Shown: piece after piece, positions 39,411 to 50,095 of the stretch
How positions within the stretch are numbered: position 1 is the stretch's first letter
How the letters are laid out: each line of letters begins with the position of its first letter
Assembly (NCBI RefSeq): GCF_007997035.1
Contig: NZ_VOSS01000101.1
Location: forward strand, 1 to 53,963
Length of the DNA: 53,963 nucleotides
Origin: Ralstonia sp. TCR112
GTDB taxonomy: Bacteria > Pseudomonadota > Gammaproteobacteria > Burkholderiales > Burkholderiaceae
Reading direction: 5' to 3'
Notes under the pieces: model-generated
The model's database searches: none
Told to the model about the DNA's origin: nothing
Seen by the model: only the letters and a program-made list of their open reading frames with translations
Program-made: the position numbers and the translations under genes

Positions 39411-41708
39411 TTAGAATGCAGTCCCGATCTGGAACTGGAAGCGTTGCGTTTGATCTTCGGTCTTGCGCTTGATCGGGAAGCCCATGCTGATCTTCAGCGG
39501 GCCGATCGGCGACAGCCACGACAGACCGAAACCAGTCGAGTAGCGCATGTCGCCCAGCTTGTACGGCTGACCTTCGGCGAACACGTTACCGTAGTCGAAG
39601 AACGTGAACAGGCGAACCGTGCGGTCCACGCCAGAACCGGGCAGCGGGAAGATGAATTCCACGTTGCCGACGAACTTGCTGGCGCCACCGATGGCCACGC
39701 CGTTGGCGTCGCGCGGGCCCAGCGTGCTGGTTTCGTAACCGCGCACCGAGCCGATACCGCCCGCGTAGTAGTTCTTGAAGACCGGGAAGTCCTTGCCGCC
39801 GTAACCGTGGCCGTAACCGATTTCGTTGTTGAACGCCATCGTGAACGACTTCGACAGCGGGTAGAAGTACTGGTGCTGGTAGTACGCACGGAAGTACTGC
39901 AGATCGCCGCCCGGGATACCGAATTCCAGGTTCGCCTGCTGATAACGGCCGCGCGTCGGCACCAATGCGCTGTCACGCTGATCCTTCGACCACCCGATGG
40001 TGATCGGGAAGTTGTTGGTGATACGGCCGTTCTTCGCGACGTAATTCTGGTAAGCCAGCGGCGTGTTGGTCGTCACATCGATGGTCGTGCGCTCGTAGCC
40101 GATGCCGAAGAAGACGGTATCGGTTTCGGAGAACGGCACGCCAAACTTGACGTTGCCGCCTTGTTGCACAACGCGGTAGTCCTGGTCACCCGTGTAGTAC
40201 AGCGGGCGGTACGTGCGGTAGTACAGCTCGGTCGAACGGCTGATGCCATCCACCGTGAAGTACGGATCGAACTGCGTCACCGCAATCGTGCGGTTCGACT
40301 TGGACGTGTTCACATCCAGGCCGAGGCTTGTACCGGAGCCGAACACGTTGTCCTGACGGATACCCGCCGACAGCACCAGCTTGTCAGTCGACGAGAAGCC
40401 CACGCCCAGGTTGATCTGGCCCGTCGGCTTTTCGGTCACGTTGACGTTCACATCGACCTGGTCAGTCGTGCCGGGCACGTCTTCCGTCGTGATGTTGGCA
40501 TCGGTGAAGTAACCGGTGCGGTTCACGCGATTCTGCGACAGCTGCAGTTTCTCGCCATCGAACCACGACGCTTCCATCTGGCGCATTTCACGGCGCACGA
40601 CTTCGTCGCGGGTCTTGCTGTTGCCGACCACGTTCACGCGACGCACATAGACACGGCGGCCCGGATCAACAACCAGCGTGAGCGCAACCGTGCGGTCCGA
40701 CTGGTTGATCTGCGGCTGCGGATTGATGGTGGCGAAAGCGTAGCCGTACGTGCCGAGCAGGTCGGTAATCGACTTGGTCGTCGACGACAGCTTGGCCGAC
40801 GAGAAGACATCGCCCTGCTTGAGCTTGATGAGCTTCTCCATCTCGGCCTGCTTGCCGAGCAGCTCACCGGTCAGCTTGATGTCCGACACCTTGTACTGCT
40901 CGCCCTCGTGGATGTTCAGCGTCAGGTAGATGTCCTTCTTGTCCGGCGTGATCGACACCTGGGTCGACTCGATGGCGAATTCCAGGTAGCCGCGATCCAG
41001 ATAGAACGAGCGCAGCGCTTCGAGGTCGGCCGTGAGTTTCTGCTTCGAGTACAGATCGTTCTTGGTGTACCAAGACAGCCAGTTCGGCGTGGACAGCTGC
41101 ATCTCGTCGCGCAGGTCACCTTCCTTGAAGGCCTTGTTGCCGACGATATTGATCTGGCGAATCTTGGCAGTCGGACCTTCGTCCACCGTGAAGGTGATCG
41201 ACACGCGGTTGGCGTCGACCGGCGTAACAGTGGTCGTCACCTCGGCCGCGTAGTAGCCGCGCGAAACGTACTGGCGCTTGATTTCCTGCTCGGCGCGGTC
41301 GATGAGGGACTTGTCGTAGTAACGGGCCTCCGCCACACCCACGCCGCGCAGCGTGCGACGCAGCGCTTCCTTGTCGAATTCCTTGAAGCCGATGAATTCG
41401 AGTTGCGAGATCGCCGGCCGTTCTTCCACGCGCACCACCAGCACGTTGCCTTCGGAGCGTATCTGCACGTCCTTGAAGAAGCCGGTGTTATAGAGCGCGC
41501 GAATCGATTCGGCGCCCTTCTCGTCGGTGAAGGTCTCACCCACCTTCACGGGCAGATAGCCGAACACGGTGCCCGGCTCGACGCGCTGCACCCCCTCCAC
41601 GCGAATGTCCTTGACGACGAACGGCTCCACTGCATGAGCCTGACCGGCAGTGACGGTCAGCACGGAAGCCGCCAGCACGCTGAGCGGGAAGCGATGTTGT
41701 CTGATCAA
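39411..41708 (-). CDS. bamA: Outer-membrane protein assembly factor BamA
   Basis: This 765-residue outer-membrane protein has a signal peptide (residues 1-26, AHA cleavage), five POTRA domains (about 27-425) and a 16-strand beta-barrel. The conserved [12 protein letters not shown] loop motif lies in the barrel, and the C-terminal strand ends in Phe, the outer-membrane sorting signal. It inserts beta-barrel proteins, including porins. It lies between rseP and skp in the usual order. Confidence 0.99.
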   Translation of the reverse strand: MIRQHRFPLSVLAASVLTVTAGQAHAVEPFVVKDIRVEGVQRVEPGTVFGYLPVKVGETFTDEKGAESIRALYNTGFFKDVQIRSEGNVLVVRVEERPAISQLEFIGFKEFDKEALRRTLRGVGVAEARYYDKSLIDRAEQEIKRQYVSRGYYAAEVTTTVTPVDANRVSITFTVDEGPTAKIRQINIVGNKAFKEGDLRDEMQLSTPNWLSWYTKNDLYSKQKLTADLEALRSFYLDRGYLEFAIESTQVSITPDKKDIYLTLNIHEGEQYKVSDIKLTGELLGKQAEMEKLIKLKQGDVFSSAKLSSTTKSITDLLGTYGYAFATINPQPQINQSDRTVALTLVVDPGRRVYVRRVNVVGNSKTRDEVVRREMRQMEASWFDGEKLQLSQNRVNRTGYFTDANITTEDVPGTTDQVDVNVNVTEKPTGQINLGVGFSSTDKLVLSAGIRQDNVFGSGTSLGLDVNTSKSNRTIAVTQFDPYFTVDGISRSTELYYRTYRPLYYTGDQDYRVVQQGGNVKFGVPFSETDTVFFGIGYERTTIDVTTNTPLAYQNYVAKNGRITNNFPITIGWSKDQRDSALVPTRGRYQQANLEFGIPGGDLQYFRAYYQHQYFYPLSKSFTMAFNNEIGYGHGYGGKDFPVFKNYYAGGIGSVRGYETSTLGPRDANGVAIGGASKFVGNVEFIFPLPGSGVDRTVRLFTFFDYGNVFAEGQPYKLGDMRYSTGFGLSWLSPIGPLKISMGFPIKRKTEDQTQRFQFQIGTAF

Positions 41709-41823
41709 TCTAATCCCCTAGTTGGATTCAATCGGAATCCACTTCTGAGTGTTTTCAAAACCCTGAGTTGCCCGCTCACGCCGGTGGCAACGATGCGGCT
41801 GACCGACCCAATTTGAATACGGT

Positions 41824-43212
41824 CTAGCCTCGAGTCAAAAACAACCGACTCAAATCGTTGTACAGGGCGAGCGAAGTGAGAAGCAGGATGCAGGCGACGC
41901 CGATCTTCTGAAGGACTGCTTGCCAGGATTCCGGCACGGGTCGGCCAGTCAAAAATTCCACGCAATAATACAGCAAATGCCCCCCATCCAATACCGGAAC
42001 GGGCAATAAGTTCAGCACGCCGAGACTGACGCTGATCAACGCGAGAAAGCTCACAAACGTCTGCCAGCCAAGGCTTGCCGCCTTGCCCGCAAAGTCCGCC
42101 ACCGTGATCGGCCCGCTCAGGTTCTGCAGCGATGCCTGACCGACGATCATCTTGCCCAGCACCTGCAGCGACAGCACCGAAGTCCGCCAGACCTCGCCCA
42201 CGGCATGACCCAAGGCGGCGACCGGCTCGTCCCGGATCATCGCCGTTTCCACCTTCTGGTTGAGTTGTGCGCCCAGCTTGCCAATCTTGGGGCCCGTCGG
42301 GTTCTTGGGATCAGCGTCTGCATCCGGGCGAACGGGCAACGTCATGGGCTGATCGTTGCGCAGGATATCGATCGAGGCGTTCTGCTCGGGCATGGCGCGA
42401 ATCTGACGGATGAGGTCCATCGCCTGATCGGCGGGCTGGCCCGCGAAGCGCACGATCTGGTCACCCGCCCGCAACCCCGCGCGTGCCGCGGCACTGCCCG
42501 GCAGGACGTCGACGATGGTGACGGGGCCGCCGAGCAGGCGCAAACCGATCTGGTCAATCACGTCGGCCTGCGGCGTACGGGCGGCACTCGGCAAGCCCTG
42601 CAGGCGGACGGTACGTTCGACTCCATCCGTGCCGCGCACTTGCACAAGCGCGTCGCGCCCGGCGATGCCAGCCGAGTACAAACGCATGCGGACATCGCTC
42701 CAACTGCGCACGGCGGCCGGCGCTTCGCCGTCCGTGCCGATCGCGATCACGCGGTCCCTTGCGCGCAGGTCGGCCTGCGCTGCGATGCTGCCCGGCGGCG
42801 GGGCGCCCAGAATAGGCACCGGCTCGATCGCACCCACCCATGCCAGCACTGCATAGAGCGCAATGGCGAGCAGGAAATTGGCGATCGGGCCCGCAGCGAC
42901 GATGGCAAATCGCTTGTAAACCGGCTGGTGGTCGAACGTGCGCGGGAGATCTTCCGGGAGGATGGGCGGGTCTTTCTCCGGGTCTCGCGAGCCCTCGCCG
43001 AGCATCTTGACGTAGCCGCCCAGCGGAATGGCACAGATGGTCCATTCGGTGTGGTCGGGCCCACGGCCAACACGGCGGAACAGCACCTTGCCGAAGCCAA
43101 CGGAAAACCGGAGCACCTTGACGCCGCACAGGCGCGCGACGCTGTAGTGGCCCAGTTCGTGAATGACGATCAGTACCGCGATCGCAAAGACAAACGCTAA
43201 AACGGTCTGCAA
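41824..43212 (-). CDS. rseP: Site-2 zinc metalloprotease RseP
   Basis: This 462-residue membrane protease has the zinc-binding HELGH at residues 18-22, two PDZ domains in the middle and the second zinc motif LLPVPVLDGGH near the C-terminus, plus about four transmembrane segments. It cleaves anti-sigma factors in the envelope stress response. I chose the TTG at 43212 because GGAG sits six bases before it. A GTG at 43230 would include that Shine-Dalgarno sequence in the coding region. Confidence 0.95.
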   Translation of the reverse strand: MQTVLAFVFAIAVLIVIHELGHYSVARLCGVKVLRFSVGFGKVLFRRVGRGPDHTEWTICAIPLGGYVKMLGEGSRDPEKDPPILPEDLPRTFDHQPVYKRFAIVAAGPIANFLLAIALYAVLAWVGAIEPVPILGAPPPGSIAAQADLRARDRVIAIGTDGEAPAAVRSWSDVRMRLYSAGIAGRDALVQVRGTDGVERTVRLQGLPSAARTPQADVIDQIGLRLLGGPVTIVDVLPGSAAARAGLRAGDQIVRFAGQPADQAMDLIRQIRAMPEQNASIDILRNDQPMTLPVRPDADADPKNPTGPKIGKLGAQLNQKVETAMIRDEPVAALGHAVGEVWRTSVLSLQVLGKMIVGQASLQNLSGPITVADFAGKAASLGWQTFVSFLALISVSLGVLNLLPVPVLDGGHLLYYCVEFLTGRPVPESWQAVLQKIGVACILLLTSLALYNDLSRLFLTRG

Positions 43213-43298
43213 AACCTTCTCCGGATGCACTGAAGGGCACGCGCGGGGCTGGCCCGCGCGAAGCCGCTATGTTACCCGCTTGCTCTGACGGGGCGCTT

Positions 43299-44486
43299 TC
43301 ACGCGGCCGGCAGTTGCGCGCATACGGTCGCGATATAGCGCTCGGCCTGCTGACGCGCTTGGGCGTCGGCAGCAAAAACGGTGTCGAGCGAGTCGGCGGG
43401 CACGACAGACGTGCGGGCGAGCGTGTCGCCCACCACGGCAGCGATCTCGGTGAACCGGATGCGGCGCTGTAAAAATGCTTCGACAGCCACCTCGTTGGCC
43501 GCATTCAGCGCAGCAGGTGCCGTACCACCGGCGCGCAGCGCGTCGAAGGCCAGCGCCAGGCACGGGAAGCGGCGTAGATCTGGCGCCTCGAACGTCAGTG
43601 CGCCCGTGGTGACGAGATCGAGCAGCGGAACGCCAGCTTCAATGCGGCCGGGATAGGCCAAGCCGTAGGCAATCGGCGTGCGCATGTCTGGGTTGCCGAG
43701 CTGCGCCAGCACCGAGCCATCGTCGTAGCCAACCATCGAATGGATGACACTCTGCGGGTGGATCAGGACTTCGAGATGCTCGACCGGCACGCCGAACAGC
43801 CAGTACGCCTCGATCACCTCCAGCCCCTTGTTCATCATGGTGGCGGAATCGACCGAAATCTTCCGCCCCATCACCAGTTCGGATGCGCGCAAGCCTGATC
43901 TGGCGTGACGTCCGCAAGGGACTCCACGGCGCGCGTGCGGAACGGACCACCTGATGCCGTCAGGACGATGCGCGATACACCACGTCCGAACTGCGGAACT
44001 TGCTGGGGCAAGCATTGGAAGATGGCGTTGTGCTCGCTGTCGATCGGGAGCACGGTGGCGCCATGCTGACGCACCGCGTCCATGAAGAGCGCGCCGGACA
44101 TGACCAGCGCCTCCTTGTTGGCCAGCAGCACGCGCTTGCCGGCGCGCACAGCCGCGAGCGTCGGCGCAACCCCGCTGCGCCGACGATGGCCGCCATCACG
44201 GCATCGCAGTCGGGGTGGCCCGCAGCCTCTTCCAATGCCTCGCTGCCGAAACGGATGTCGATGCCGCGGCCGCCGCGCCCAGCTGGTCACGCAATGCATC
44301 CGCCGCGACCGCCGAACCAAGCACCGCCATCTTCGGGCGAAACTCGCGGCAGAGCACCGCGAGCTTGTCGGCCTGCGCGTTGGCGGTCAGCGCAAAAACG
44401 CTGTACTTGTCGGGATGACGGCGCACCACGTCGAGCGTGCTGTCGCCAATGGAGCCGGTGGCGCCAAGAACGGTCAAACGCATCAT
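43299..44486 (-). CDS. dxr: 1-deoxy-D-xylulose-5-phosphate reductoisomerase (three frame breaks)
   Basis: The second enzyme of the MEP isoprenoid pathway, about 396 residues when three bases are restored. The pieces read in order: [15 protein letters not shown] (NADPH loop), the middle section with [11 protein letters not shown] and [11 protein letters not shown], and the end with [18 protein letters not shown]. In coding-strand terms the breaks are GGG read as GG near 44270, GGGGG as GGGG near 44170, and GGG as GG near 43874. Each one-base restoration rebuilds the family sequence exactly. The gene is normally essential, so these are probably sequencing errors rather than decay. Confidence 0.92.
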
Positions 44487-44497
44487 GTTCAGACGCC

Positions 44498-45316
44498 TCA
44501 GGAAATCAGCAGCGCAGCCAGCGGAAACACCGGCAGCAGCGCATCGATACGATCCAGCACGCCGCCGTGGCCGGGCAACAGGCGGCTGCTGTCTTTCATG
44601 CCAACCTGACGCTTGAGCAGGGATTCAAACAAATCGCCGCCGACGCTTGCGGCCACCAGCAGGATGGTCAGCACCAGGGCGACGACGGCGCCGCGCTGAT
44701 CAAACTGATACGAAAACCACGTCGGCGCAAACCAATGCGTGATACCAGCCACGGTGGCGATCACGGCGACAAGCACGGCACCGCCGATCGCACCTTCCCA
44801 CGACTTGCCAGGGCTGATGGTCGGTGCAAGCTTGCGGCGGCCAATAGCCTTGCCGACAAAATACGCGCCCACATCGGCCGCCCACACGAGCAACGCGACC
44901 GACAGCAGAAAGGCGACGCCGTGCGTGCGCAATTCAATGGCGCCATGCACAAACGCCGGCAGCATCACCAAGCCCAGCAGCGTGAAAACGACCCTGCGTG
45001 TGCCGTGCAACTCGCGCACGCCCCCGGCCAGCAGCGCCCAGGCGATCACCCAGGCGATGATTGCTCCGTGGAACAGCGGCTGCACATCGCCACGAACGGG
45101 AATGTCGTGCCAGGCGATCGTCAGCATGACGACAACAACGGCATAGAGAATCGGCCCCCACCAGCCCGGCAGGCGGACGAGACGCCCCCACTCCCACGCG
45201 GCGAGGGCTGCAAATACCGTCACCAACCCGGCCAGGCCGGCGGGCGGCGCGAAGAAGAGAATGGGCAGGATGACAATCAGCAGGCAGACAGCGGTAATGA
45301 CGCGAGTCAGCAGCAT
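44498..45316 (-). CDS. cdsA: Phosphatidate cytidylyltransferase
   Basis: This 272-residue polytopic membrane enzyme makes CDP-diacylglycerol for phospholipid synthesis. The family signature is near the C-terminus: [20 protein letters not shown] and [15 protein letters not shown]. It starts 3 bases after the uppS stop and is followed 11 bases later by dxr. Confidence 0.97.
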   Translation of the reverse strand: MLLTRVITAVCLLIVILPILFFAPPAGLAGLVTVFAALAAWEWGRLVRLPGWWGPILYAVVVVMLTIAWHDIPVRGDVQPLFHGAIIAWVIAWALLAGGVRELHGTRRVVFTLLGLVMLPAFVHGAIELRTHGVAFLLSVALLVWAADVGAYFVGKAIGRRKLAPTISPGKSWEGAIGGAVLVAVIATVAGITHWFAPTWFSYQFDQRGAVVALVLTILLVAASVGGDLFESLLKRQVGMKDSSRLLPGHGGVLDRIDALLPVFPLAALLIS

Positions 45317-45319
45317 GTG

Positions 45320-46096
45320 TCAGGCTCCGGCGGATAGCGCGGGGGGAACGTCGGGCTCGAGCTGCGCGCTGGTGCGGCCAAAGCGGCGCTCGCGGTTGCG
45401 ATACCACGCAAAGGCGCGATCGAGTTCTGCTGCATCGAAGTCGGGCCAGTAGCGATCGGTGAAGTACAGCTCGGAATAGGCAAGCTGCCACAGCAGAAAG
45501 TTGCTGATGCGCTGCTCGCCACCGGTGCGGATGAACAGATCGGGCTCCGGCGCGTAGGACAGTGCCATATACGGCGCCAGCATCTCTTCGGTAATGGCCT
45601 CAGGTGCAATGCCAGGCTGCGCCGCCAACAAGGCGCGCATGGCTTGCAGGATGTCCCAGCGCCCGCCGTAGTTGGCGAGGATCGTCACCGTCAGACCAGG
45701 GTTGGCAGCCGTCTTGGCCTCAGCCTCGCGAATCAAAAGCTGGATGCGCGGGCTGAACGCCGCCAGATCGCCCACCACGCGTAGGCGGATGCCGTTGTCG
45801 TGGAGCTTGCCCACTTCACGGCGCAGCGCCGTCATGAACAGCTTCATGAGGAAGGTGACTTCCTCGGCCGGACGACGCCAGTTTTCGGAGCTGAAGGCAA
45901 ACAGGGTCAGGTACCCGACGCCACGGCGTGCCGCGGCTTCAACGGTTGCGCGCACCGCATCGAGGCCGCGGCTGTGCCCGGCCACGCGGGGCAGATGCCG
46001 TTCGGTGGCCCAGCGGCCGTTACCATCCATGATGACGGCAACGTGGCGCGGCGTGTCGGCGGTGTCCGGCACCGCCAGTGTGGAACTGATATGCAT
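45320..46096 (-). CDS. uppS: Undecaprenyl diphosphate synthase
   Basis: This 258-residue cis-prenyltransferase makes the lipid carrier for peptidoglycan and O-antigen. The catalytic D24 is in MDGNGRWA, followed by [18 protein letters not shown] and the late [22 protein letters not shown]. The ATG at 46096 gives the family length. Confidence 0.98.
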   Translation of the reverse strand: MHISSTLAVPDTADTPRHVAVIMDGNGRWATERHLPRVAGHSRGLDAVRATVEAAARRGVGYLTLFAFSSENWRRPAEEVTFLMKLFMTALRREVGKLHDNGIRLRVVGDLAAFSPRIQLLIREAEAKTAANPGLTVTILANYGGRWDILQAMRALLAAQPGIAPEAITEEMLAPYMALSYAPEPDLFIRTGGEQRISNFLLWQLAYSELYFTDRYWPDFDAAELDRAFAWYRNRERRFGRTSAQLEPDVPPALSAGA

Positions 46097-46148
46097 GAAT
46101 CGGGCTTCCCGCCACCTGCGCCCAATGCGCCGGCGACGGGAGACGGCC

Positions 46149-46709
46149 TTACACCGTCATGATTTCCTTGTCTTTCTCGGCGACCAGTTTGTCGATTTCG
46201 GCGACGAACTTGTCGGTGAGCTTCTGGACTTCGTCACCACCGCGACGCTCGTCGTCTTCAGAGATGGCCTTGTCCTTCACCAGCTTCTTGAGCTGTTCAT
46301 TGGCATCGCGACGCAGATTGCGCACGGCAACCTTGGCATCCTCGCCCTCGCCCTTCACGACCTTGGTCAGCTCCTTGCGGCGCTCTTCGGTCAGTGCGGG
46401 GGTCGGCACGCGAATGATGTCGCCCATCGTGGCAGGGTTCAGGCCGAGGTCCGCTTCACGGATGGCCTTCTCGACGGCTTGCACCATCTTCTTTTCCCAC
46501 GGCTGCACGCCGATCGTGCGTGCGTCCACCAGCGTCACGTTGGCAACCTGGCTGATCGGCACCATCGAGCCGTAGTAGTCGACTTGCACATGATCGAGCA
46601 GACCGGTGTGGGCACGGCCAGTGCGGATCTTGGCCAGATCCGCCTTGAGAGCCTCGATCGACTTCTGCATCTTCTGCTCGGCATTCTTTTTGACATCGGC
46701 GACGCTCAT
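46149..46709 (-). CDS. frr: Ribosome recycling factor
   Basis: This 186-residue protein splits post-termination ribosomes together with EF-G. It has the complete three-helix-bundle family sequence, with [15 protein letters not shown] and PPLT-equivalent [21 protein letters not shown] just before the ATG at 46709 supports the start; open frame further upstream is not conserved. Confidence 0.98.
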   Translation of the reverse strand: MSVADVKKNAEQKMQKSIEALKADLAKIRTGRAHTGLLDHVQVDYYGSMVPISQVANVTLVDARTIGVQPWEKKMVQAVEKAIREADLGLNPATMGDIIRVPTPALTEERRKELTKVVKGEGEDAKVAVRNLRRDANEQLKKLVKDKAISEDDERRGGDEVQKLTDKFVAEIDKLVAEKDKEIMTV

Positions 46710-46885
46710 ACTTCCTCCGAACGATAACGGCGGTCTGCCGAACTTGTGCCCCGGAACACGACACAGGGCACCGGCAAGACCAAAAAGACAATAGACGATT
46801 TTACATGGAAGCCGCTCGCCAACGCCATTCAAGCGGGGTCAGCGAACGGTAAAAAAGGCGCCTGCAACGAGGCTTGCCGGTGGCT

Positions 46886-47595
46886 TTAGACGTGCACCAG
46901 CGTGCCTTCGTCTTCACCCAGGATGACGCGCTTGAGCGCGCCCGGCTTCTGGATCGAGAACACCTTGATCGGCAGCTTCTGATCGCGGCACAGCGCGAAA
47001 GCGGTCGCGTCCATCACCTGCAGGTTGCGCGAAATGGCTTCGTCGAAAGTAATGGTGGTGTAGCGGGTGGCGCTCGGATCTTTCTTCGGATCGGCGGTGT
47101 ATACGCCATCGACCTTGGTGGCCTTGAGGACGATCTCGGCGCCGATTTCCGAGCCGCGCAGCGCAGCGGCGGTGTCGGTCGTGAAGAACGGGTTGCCGGT
47201 GCCGGCCGCAAAAATCACGATCTTGCCCTCTTCCAACTGGCGGATCGCACGGGGGCGGATGTACGGCTCGACCACTTGGTCCAGGCGCAGCGCCGATTGC
47301 ACGCGGCCTTCGAGGTTGGCGTGGCGCATGGCGTCCTGCAGGGCCAGCGCGTTCATCATGGTGGCCAGCATGCCCATGTAGTCCGCCGTGGCGCGGTCCA
47401 TGCCGGCCGCGCCGCCCGCGACACCGCGGAAGATGTTGCCGCCGCCGATCACCACTGCTACCTGCACGCCCAGCTTCACGATTTCAGCGATGTCGTTGAC
47501 CATCCCTTCGATGGTGCTGCGATTGATGCCGAAGGCATCGTCGCCCATCAGGCTTCGCCGGAAAGTTTGAGTAGAACGCGCTTATAGGCAGGCAT
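46886..47595 (-). CDS. pyrH: UMP kinase (frameshifted near the start)
   Basis: UMP kinase makes UDP from UMP and ATP; about 236 residues when one base is restored. The first 15 residues ([15 protein letters not shown]) are in one frame and the rest ([32 protein letters not shown], ending TLVHV) in another. The break is at 47551, where GCCCTGATG is expected on the coding strand but GCCTGATG is read, creating a premature TGA. Since pyrH is essential, an error in the sequence is more likely than a real mutation. An internal ATG at 47548 would omit the P-loop-like N-terminal strand. Confidence 0.93.
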
Positions 47596-47765
47596 GGAGA
47601 TCCTCGTGACGATTCCTGGTACGGGAGACAGGAAAGGGGGAAATGACGCTGCGGAGATGACAACGACGTGCAAAGCGGGGACTTCGCACATCCCGCAACC
47701 TTCTTGCGCGGAAGCCGTCGGGAAAATCCCCAACGATGCCCGCGCAAGCAGGCTGCACCTGCAAA

Positions 47766-47803
47766 CAGGGCACCTTTCGGTGCCCTGTCTGTTTGGCATT
47801 ATA
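47766..47803 (-). promoter_or_regulatory. pyrH promoter -10 followed by a leader hairpin
   Basis: A perfect TATAAT on the minus strand (47798-47803) predicts a start near 47791. Immediately downstream is a perfect 9-bp hairpin with a GAAA tetraloop (arms 47766-47774 and 47779-47787). The hairpin could end tsf transcription or cap and protect the pyrH message. The rest of the 292-base tsf-pyrH gap shows nothing else recognisable. Confidence 0.5.
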
Positions 47804-47887
47804 CGGCTGCGCCAACGGTGGAAACGCCCCCTACCGGCCTGCGCCGGAAGGTGAATCGCCGCACCGTTGGAAACGGCCGCTGCAGCA

Positions 47888-48778
47888 TTACGCCTGTTGC
47901 TTGGCGGCGGCCACTTGGGCAGCCACTTCAGCAGCGAAGTCGTCTTGCTTCTTCTCGATGCCTTCGCCCACCACGTACAGCGTGAAAGCCTTCACGGTCG
48001 TGTTGGCCGCCTTGAGCATCTGCTCAACGGTCTGCTTGTCGTTCTTCACGAACGGCTGGTTCAGCAGCGAGACTTCCTTCAGGTACTTCTGCACGCTGCC
48101 TTCCACCATCTTGGCAACGATTTCAGCCGGCTTGCCCGATTCGGCAGCCTTCTGCTCAGCAACGCTGCGCTCCTTGGCAACCAGATCTGCGGGCACGTCG
48201 TCAGCCGACAGCGACACCGGCTTCATGGCGGCAACCTGCATGGCCGCATCCTTGGCCGCAACTTCGTCACCCTCGTACGCCACCATCACGCCGATGCGGG
48301 CGCCGTGCAGGTACGACGTCAGCTTGGTGCCGTCGAAACGCTGGAAGCGGCGGATCGTCATGTTTTCGCCGATCTTGCCGATCAGGCCCACGCGCACGTC
48401 TTCAACGGTCGGGCCGAAGCCGTCTTGCGACAGCGGCAGCGCGCCGACAGCGGCAACGTCAGCCGGGTTGTTCTTGGCGATCAGTGCAGCCACCGAGTTG
48501 GCGAAGGCCAGGAACGAATCGTTCTTCGAGACGAAGTCGGTTTCGCAGTTGATTTCGACCAGCGCGCCGGTCGTGCCTTCCACTGCAGCCGCCACCACGC
48601 CTTCAGCGGTGACGCGCGAGGCGGCCTTGCCTGCCTTGTTGCCCAGCTTCACACGCAGGATTTCTTCGGCCTTTTCCAGGTTGCCTTCGGCTTCGGTCAG
48701 GGCCTTCTTGCATTCCATCATCGGCGCATCGGTCTTCGCGCGCAGTTCTGCCACCATGCTTGCGGTAATTGCCGCCAT
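47888..48778 (-). CDS. tsf: Elongation factor Ts
   Basis: This 296-residue protein exchanges guanine nucleotide on EF-Tu. It has the N-terminal UBA-like domain ([22 protein letters not shown]), the conserved INCETDFVS and the paired dimerisation/core domains. It follows rpsB in the universal bacterial order, with a strong hairpin between them. Confidence 0.98.
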   Translation of the reverse strand: MAAITASMVAELRAKTDAPMMECKKALTEAEGNLEKAEEILRVKLGNKAGKAASRVTAEGVVAAAVEGTTGALVEINCETDFVSKNDSFLAFANSVAALIAKNNPADVAAVGALPLSQDGFGPTVEDVRVGLIGKIGENMTIRRFQRFDGTKLTSYLHGARIGVMVAYEGDEVAAKDAAMQVAAMKPVSLSADDVPADLVAKERSVAEQKAAESGKPAEIVAKMVEGSVQKYLKEVSLLNQPFVKNDKQTVEQMLKAANTTVKAFTLYVVGEGIEKKQDDFAAEVAAQVAAAKQQA

Positions 48779-48916
48779 TTCATGCTCCTTGTTTCAGATC
48801 GTCGTCCGGTCGCGCGCTGAAAGGTCTTTGCGTCTTCGCTGCACGCCGGCCTGTCGTCCGGTTTCCATCCGGTCGCCCCACGAGATACGACGCGTGTGGG
48901 ACATCCGCATGACAAA

Positions 48917-48948
48917 TTAAAAAAAAGGGGCGTTTATTACGCGCCCCT
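48917..48948 (-). terminator. rpsB-tsf intergenic terminator/attenuator
   Basis: Read leftward, AGGGGCG and CGCCCCT form a stem (48942-48948 with 48926-48932) followed directly by eight T residues. It lies about 100 bases after the rpsB stop, in the gap before tsf, and probably lowers tsf expression relative to rpsB. Confidence 0.85.
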
Positions 48949-49050
48949 GTCTGGCCTTCACCTCGGATGCACCGCCTTCGCAGAACATCACCGATATGGC
49001 CTGACGCGCTTCCCGCTCGGCAATGCGGCGGGCGCGCGCCTTCTTGTGTA

Positions 49051-49793
49051 TTAGCCTTCTTGGACTTCGACGAAGTCGTCGCCGCCGCGAGCGGCTTCAA
49101 CCACTTCCTGGACCGCGTTTGCGCGGCCTTCCAGGATCGCGTCGGCCACGCCGCGCACGTACAGAGCAACAGCCTTGCTCGAGTCGTCGTTACCCGGGAT
49201 GACGTAGTCGATGCCTTCCGGCGAGTGGTTCGTGTCGACCACGCCGATCACCGGAATACCCAGCTTGGCAGCTTCGGTCACGGCAATCTTGTGGTAACCA
49301 ACGTCCACCACGAAGATGGCGTCCGGAATGCCGCCCATATCCTTGATGCCGCCAATGGACTTCACCAGCTTGTCCATTTCGCGTTCGAACATCAGCGCTT
49401 CCTTCTTGCTCATGGTTTCGGTCGCGCCGGCTTCCTTGGCGACTTCCATGTCCTTCAGGCGCTTGATCGAGGTCTTGACCGTCTTGAAGTTGGTCAGCAT
49501 GCCGCCGAGCCAGCGGCTGTCGACGAACGGCATACCTGCGCGAGCCGCTTCTTCAGCCAGGATCTCACGCGATTGACGCTTCGTGCCGACGAACAGAATG
49601 GTGCCCCGGTTGGCTGCCAGCTGGCGCACATACTTCAGTGCGTCCTGGTACATCGGCAGCGTCTTTTCCAGGTTGATGATGTGAATCTTGTTGCGATGGC
49701 CGAAGATGTAGGGGGCCATCTTGGGGTTCCAGAAGCGAGTTTGGTGGCCAAAGTGGACACGGCTTCCAGCATTTCGCGCATGGTCACGGACAT
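49051..49793 (-). CDS. rpsB: 30S ribosomal protein S2 (frameshifted near the start)
   Basis: About 247 residues when one base is restored. The first 11 residues ([11 protein letters not shown]) are in one frame; [15 protein letters not shown] and everything after are in the next. The break is at 49760, where GCCGGTGTC is expected on the coding strand and GCCGTGTC is read. All later family sequence, including [13 protein letters not shown] and [19 protein letters not shown], is intact. TGGAG lies six bases before the ATG at 49793. S2 is essential for translation, so this is best explained as a base-calling error. Confidence 0.95.
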
Positions 49794-49820
49794 GAAATTC
49801 TCCAGTCGGGTTAGGTCTAA

Positions 49821-49876
49821 AGCCGCCTCAGACATTTTTCGCATGCGTTACGAAAAACACCCGCGGTGAAGCGGCT
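49821..49876 (-). ncRNA. Candidate structured rpsB leader
   Basis: In the 5' untranslated region two nested stems can form: outer arms AGCCGC/GCGGCT (49871-49876 with 49821-49826) and inner arms TTTTTCG/CGAAAAA (49851-49857 with 49835-49841) with a 9-base loop. S2 represses its own operon through leader RNA in other proteobacteria, so this may be the equivalent element. No covariance evidence is available here. Confidence 0.4.
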
Positions 49877-49926
49877 CGCGATTTCAAGCGCCACCGGCCA
49901 CACGACCGGCAACTGCTTAGCCGGCG

Positions 49927-49956
49927 ATTATAGCGGCAAAAAGCCAATCGACTCAA
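49927..49956 (-). promoter_or_regulatory. rpsB-tsf promoter
   Basis: On the minus strand TTGAGT (49951-49956) and a perfect TATAAT (49927-49932) are 18 bases apart. Transcription would start near 49920, giving a leader of about 127 bases that includes the stems at 49821-49876. The rest of the 302-base gap up to map (50096) also holds a CGATAATTC -10-like word near 50034 for map. Confidence 0.65.
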
Positions 49957-50095
49957 TACCTTCCGAGCATTCGCGGCAAACGGGCCGAGGCTGGCGCGCA
50001 GCGCCCGAAAACCCCGGCCGGCGTGCTTTGGTGCGATAATTCATGCTTTAGCCACGACGCGGCGCTTTGCGCTTGCGTGCAGAAAGAGTCACAAC

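Noticed and set aside
47548-47799. A separate 83-residue gene before pyrH
   Set aside because: Only its last 15 codons are conserved and they are the beginning of UMP kinase, cut by a one-base deletion.
49635-49844. A separate 69-residue gene before rpsB, and rpsB starting at the internal ATG near 49719
   Set aside because: The short frame contains the true S2 start, and both pieces join into a normal S2 with one added base.
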